Below are positions 61,652 through 64,000 of a stretch of DNA of 64,000 nt, piece by piece. A model generated the notes under the pieces. It did no database searches and was not told where the DNA came from. It saw only the letters and a list, made by a program, of their open reading frames with translations. Numbering within the stretch: position 1 is the stretch's first letter; every line of letters begins with the position of its first letter. The DNA lies in assembly GCA_045110675.1 (NCBI GenBank), contig JBGCGJ010000008.1, forward strand, positions 47,682 through 111,681. Reading direction: 5' to 3'. The DNA is from JBALVT01 sp045110675. Its GTDB lineage: Bacteria; Pseudomonadota; Gammaproteobacteria; Pseudomonadales; Halieaceae. A program made the position numbers and the translations under genes.

Positions 61652-64000
61652 TCCGCCAGGTCGCGCCCCACGTTTGCCTGCGCGGCTGCAATTCTCGCCA
61701 CGGGAACCCGAAAGGGACTGCACGATACATAGTCTAGCCCCAGGTCGTGGCAGAACTGAATCGACCTGGGATCGCCGCCGTGTTCGCCACATATTCCGTA
61801 TTTGATGCCCTTTTTGCGTGCTCGACTCTCTCTAACCGCTATTTCCATCAGCCGGCCTACGGCCCTTTGGTCAAGCGATACGAAGGGGTCGCTCTCTACA
61901 AGCTTCTTTTCCAGATAGCGCGGAAGAAACTTACCGACGTCATCCCGGGAAAAGCCGTAGGTCATTTGGGTGAGATCGTTGGTGCCAAAACTCATGAATT
62001 CGACCTCGGATGCGAGTCGATCGGCACCCAGGGCCGCTCGAGGTGTCTCCATCATGGTGCCCACTTTGTAGGGGATGGAAATCGCCTTTTCTCGCAGTAC
62101 TTCCTGAATCCCGGTATCGATAATTTCATTGATCATGCGAATTTCCCGCACGTTAACTACCAGCGGAATCATGATTTCGGGGAATGGCCGGTAGCCCTGT
62201 TCAGTGGCGATGACCGCCGCACTGATAATGGCTCGAACCTGCATTTCGGTGATTTCCGGGTAGACCACTGACAGTCGGCAACCGCGAAAACCCAGCATTG
62301 GGTTGACCTCATGAAGGTTGTCGGTCATCGCCTTAATCTTCTCTGCGGGCTTGCCAATTCTCTCGGCCAGTGCCGTAATTTCCTCGTCGTTGTGAGGGAG
62401 AAACTCATGCAGGGGTGGGTCGAGAAGTCGAATGGTTACCGGTAGACCGTCCATGACTTTAAACAAATCAAAAATGTCGTCCCGCTGAAACTCGAACAAC
62501 ATATCCAGGTAGCGCAGTCTCTCCTCTTTTGATTCGGCCAGTATCATGCCGCGCATTTTATCGATGCGGTCCGCCGCGAAAAACATGTGCTCCGTTCGGC
62601 AAAGACCTATGCCTTCGGCGCCCAGTTCTCTGGCTTTACTCGCTTCTTCATGGGTCTCTGCATTGGCGCGTACTTTAAGTCAGCGCTGCTTGTCTGCCCA
62701 GGACAGCAGGGTTTGAAAGTCATCGCTGGAGCTGGCTTCGATTTTGGGAATGTCTCCCAGCATCACATCGCCGGCAGTGCCATCGAGCGTGATGATGTCA
62801 CCGCGGTTTAAGATCACGCCCTCGGCGGTTGTGGCGGTACCTTGTTCGTAGTCAATGGTGAGCCCACCACACCCTGTAATCGCACAGACACCCATGCCTC
62901 TGGCGACGACGGCGGCGTGAGAGGTCATGCCGCCCAATTCCGTCAGAATACCTTCGGCGACTTTCATACCGTGGATGTCCTCAGGGGTAGTTTCCCGGCG
63001 AACCAGAATGACCGCGGTCCCATCGGCATTAATATCGACTGCTTCTTCGGCCGAAAAAACAATGGCTCCGGTGGCACCGCCGGGACTGGCGGGCAGGCCG
63101 CTGGCTACAACATCGGTTTTCGCGGTGGGGTCGATCATGGGATGTAGAAAGGCCTCCACGTGCTCAGGAGAAACACGCATTAGCGCTTCGCTTTCGGTGA
63201 TCAAGCCTTCGTTTACCATGTCGACAGCGATTTTTATGGAAGCGCGCCCGGTTCGTTTACCGCTGCGTGTTTGCAGCATGTAGAACTTGCCTTCCTGGAC
63301 AGTGAATTCCATATCCTGCATATCGCGATAGTGACTTTCCAGCAGCGCCTGGGTTTCAAACAGCTCTTTGTAGACTTCGGGCATTTGCTCGTTGAGCGAT
63401 TCAATCTGCAGGGGTGTTCTTATCCCGGCGACAACGTCTTCACCGGCGGCGTTGAACAAATACTCGCCAAAAAACAGGTGCTCGCCCGTCGAGGGGTTGC
63501 GGGTAAAAGCGACCCCAGAGCCGGAGTCATCACCGAAGTTACCAAACACCATGGCCTGTACATTTACCGCAGTACCCAAAGATTCAGGAATGTTGTTCAT
63601 CTCCCGATAGACATTTGCTCGCGGTGTGTACCAGGACAAAAAGACGGCTTCTACCGCTAGTTTGAGTTGTACGAATGGGTCTTGCGGAAAGTCAGCAAGG
63701 GTTTTGTAAACCGCAATGATGGCCTGCCAATCCTCTGCCGTCATGTCGACGTCGAGCACCTTGTTGTGTTCGGCTTTATACTTTTCGATTTCGTCTTCGA
63801 ACAGGTGTCCGTCGACACCCAATACGACATCTGCGAACATCTGGATAAAACGGCGATAAGAATCGTATGCGAATCTTGGATTATCGGTTTTGTTCGCCAA
63901 ACCCTCGGCTATTTCATCGTTCAAACCCAAATTCAAGATGGTATTCATCATTCCGGGCATAGATACCGATGCGCCCGAGCGGACGGAAAACAACAGCGGG
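61648..64000 (-). pseudogene. ppdK: Pyruvate phosphate dikinase, interrupted by an in-frame TGA (5' end outside window)
   Basis: Pyruvate phosphate dikinase makes PEP from pyruvate, ATP and phosphate. The window holds the last 783 codons of an expected ~880, in one continuous minus-strand frame with a single stop codon at 62682-62680. Before it are the nucleotide-binding end (FSVRSGASVSMPGMMNTILNLG) and the phosphohistidine motif GGMTSHAAVVARGMG. After it, reading through gives LKVRANAETHEEASKARELG, GIGLCRTEHMFF, SFGTNDLTQMTYGFSRDD and the terminal CSPFRVPVARIAAAQ. Both halves are otherwise intact, so the lesion is recent or a sequencing error, or the codon is read through. A C-to-T change of CGA (Arg) would create it. 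Confidence 0.85.
62680..62682 (-). other. ppdK: Premature in-frame TGA in ppdK
   Basis: The codon TGA interrupts WADKQR*LKVRANAET in the linker between the central phosphohistidine domain and the C-terminal PEP-binding barrel. Other PPDKs have an ordinary residue there (often K or R). No other stop or frameshift is seen in the 783 visible codons. Confidence 0.9.

Noticed and set aside
62680..62682. Selenocysteine codon in ppdK
   Set aside because: The codon is in an inter-domain linker, not at a catalytic site, and PPDK is not a selenoprotein family. fdsA, the one enzyme here with selenoprotein relatives, uses Cys.

Overview
The window looks like a chromosomal segment of a free-living, heterotrophic, probably marine gammaproteobacterium. 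TamA/TamB, SlyX, the YciH/SUI1-like factor, a Slt-type lytic transglycosylase and an encoded CCA on tRNA-Arg(CCU) support Gammaproteobacteria. The many acyl-CoA, Rieske, PQQ-dehydrogenase and hydrolase genes resemble hydrocarbon or lipid-degrading Cellvibrionales-type genomes (Spongiibacteraceae/Halieaceae). That family-level placement is inference. There is no integrase, transposase, CRISPR array or plasmid gene.

Layout. 1-1.6 kb: tail of an AraC regulator, then an HxlR regulator divergent from an AhpD-like gene, with two 17-bp palindromes between them. 1.6-13.2 kb is the accessory part. It holds a very large secreted esterase-like lipoprotein, two homologous two-helix membrane proteins bracketing a cytochrome c/SDR/small-protein cluster, a membrane TIR-domain protein, a DsbA/HCCA-isomerase-like protein, a Sel1-TonB lipoprotein and orphan membrane or lipoproteins. 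Short dispersed elements with 'cggggacagacc' ends are scattered among them. 13.2-16 kb: tRNA-Arg(CCU), then a TetR regulator divergent from a two-subunit Rieske dioxygenase. 16-21.8 kb: Slt transglycosylase, a three-gene arsenosugar cluster (ArsS and two glycosyltransferases), a phage-lysozyme-like orphan, YciH and SlyX.

22-43 kb is a catabolic region. It contains a paired acyl-CoA dehydrogenase operon with a membrane amidohydrolase and a PQQ/cytochrome c dehydrogenase; a degenerate RecB-like protein; a thioesterase/epoxide hydrolase/MBL-hydrolase run; an HSL-type esterase coupled to a PlsC acyltransferase; an Lrp regulator divergent from an Orn/Lys/Arg decarboxylase; an acyl-CoA ligase with a thiolase; and a secreted beta-propeller-like protein. 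43-53.5 kb concerns the envelope: OmpA with a TSP3 linker, half-size asparaginase, methyltransferase, TamA-TamB, YiaD-like OmpA lipoprotein, nitrobindin-like protein and a YdjM-like membrane protein. 53.5-64 kb: a class V aminotransferase (glyoxylate type) downstream of a soluble NAD-dependent formate dehydrogenase (fdsGBAD, no fdsC), a divergent acyl-CoA ligase, and pyruvate phosphate dikinase.

The observations most worth checking are: an in-frame TGA splitting an otherwise intact ppdK; a RecB/TM0106-like protein that has lost its nuclease residues and gained a roughly 400-residue disordered tail; the paired two-helix proteins next to a membrane TIR protein; a long hairpin inside the 3' end of tamB; and the twin HxlR palindromes. 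No single undescribed system is proven. The 5-9 kb block is the best candidate for further work.
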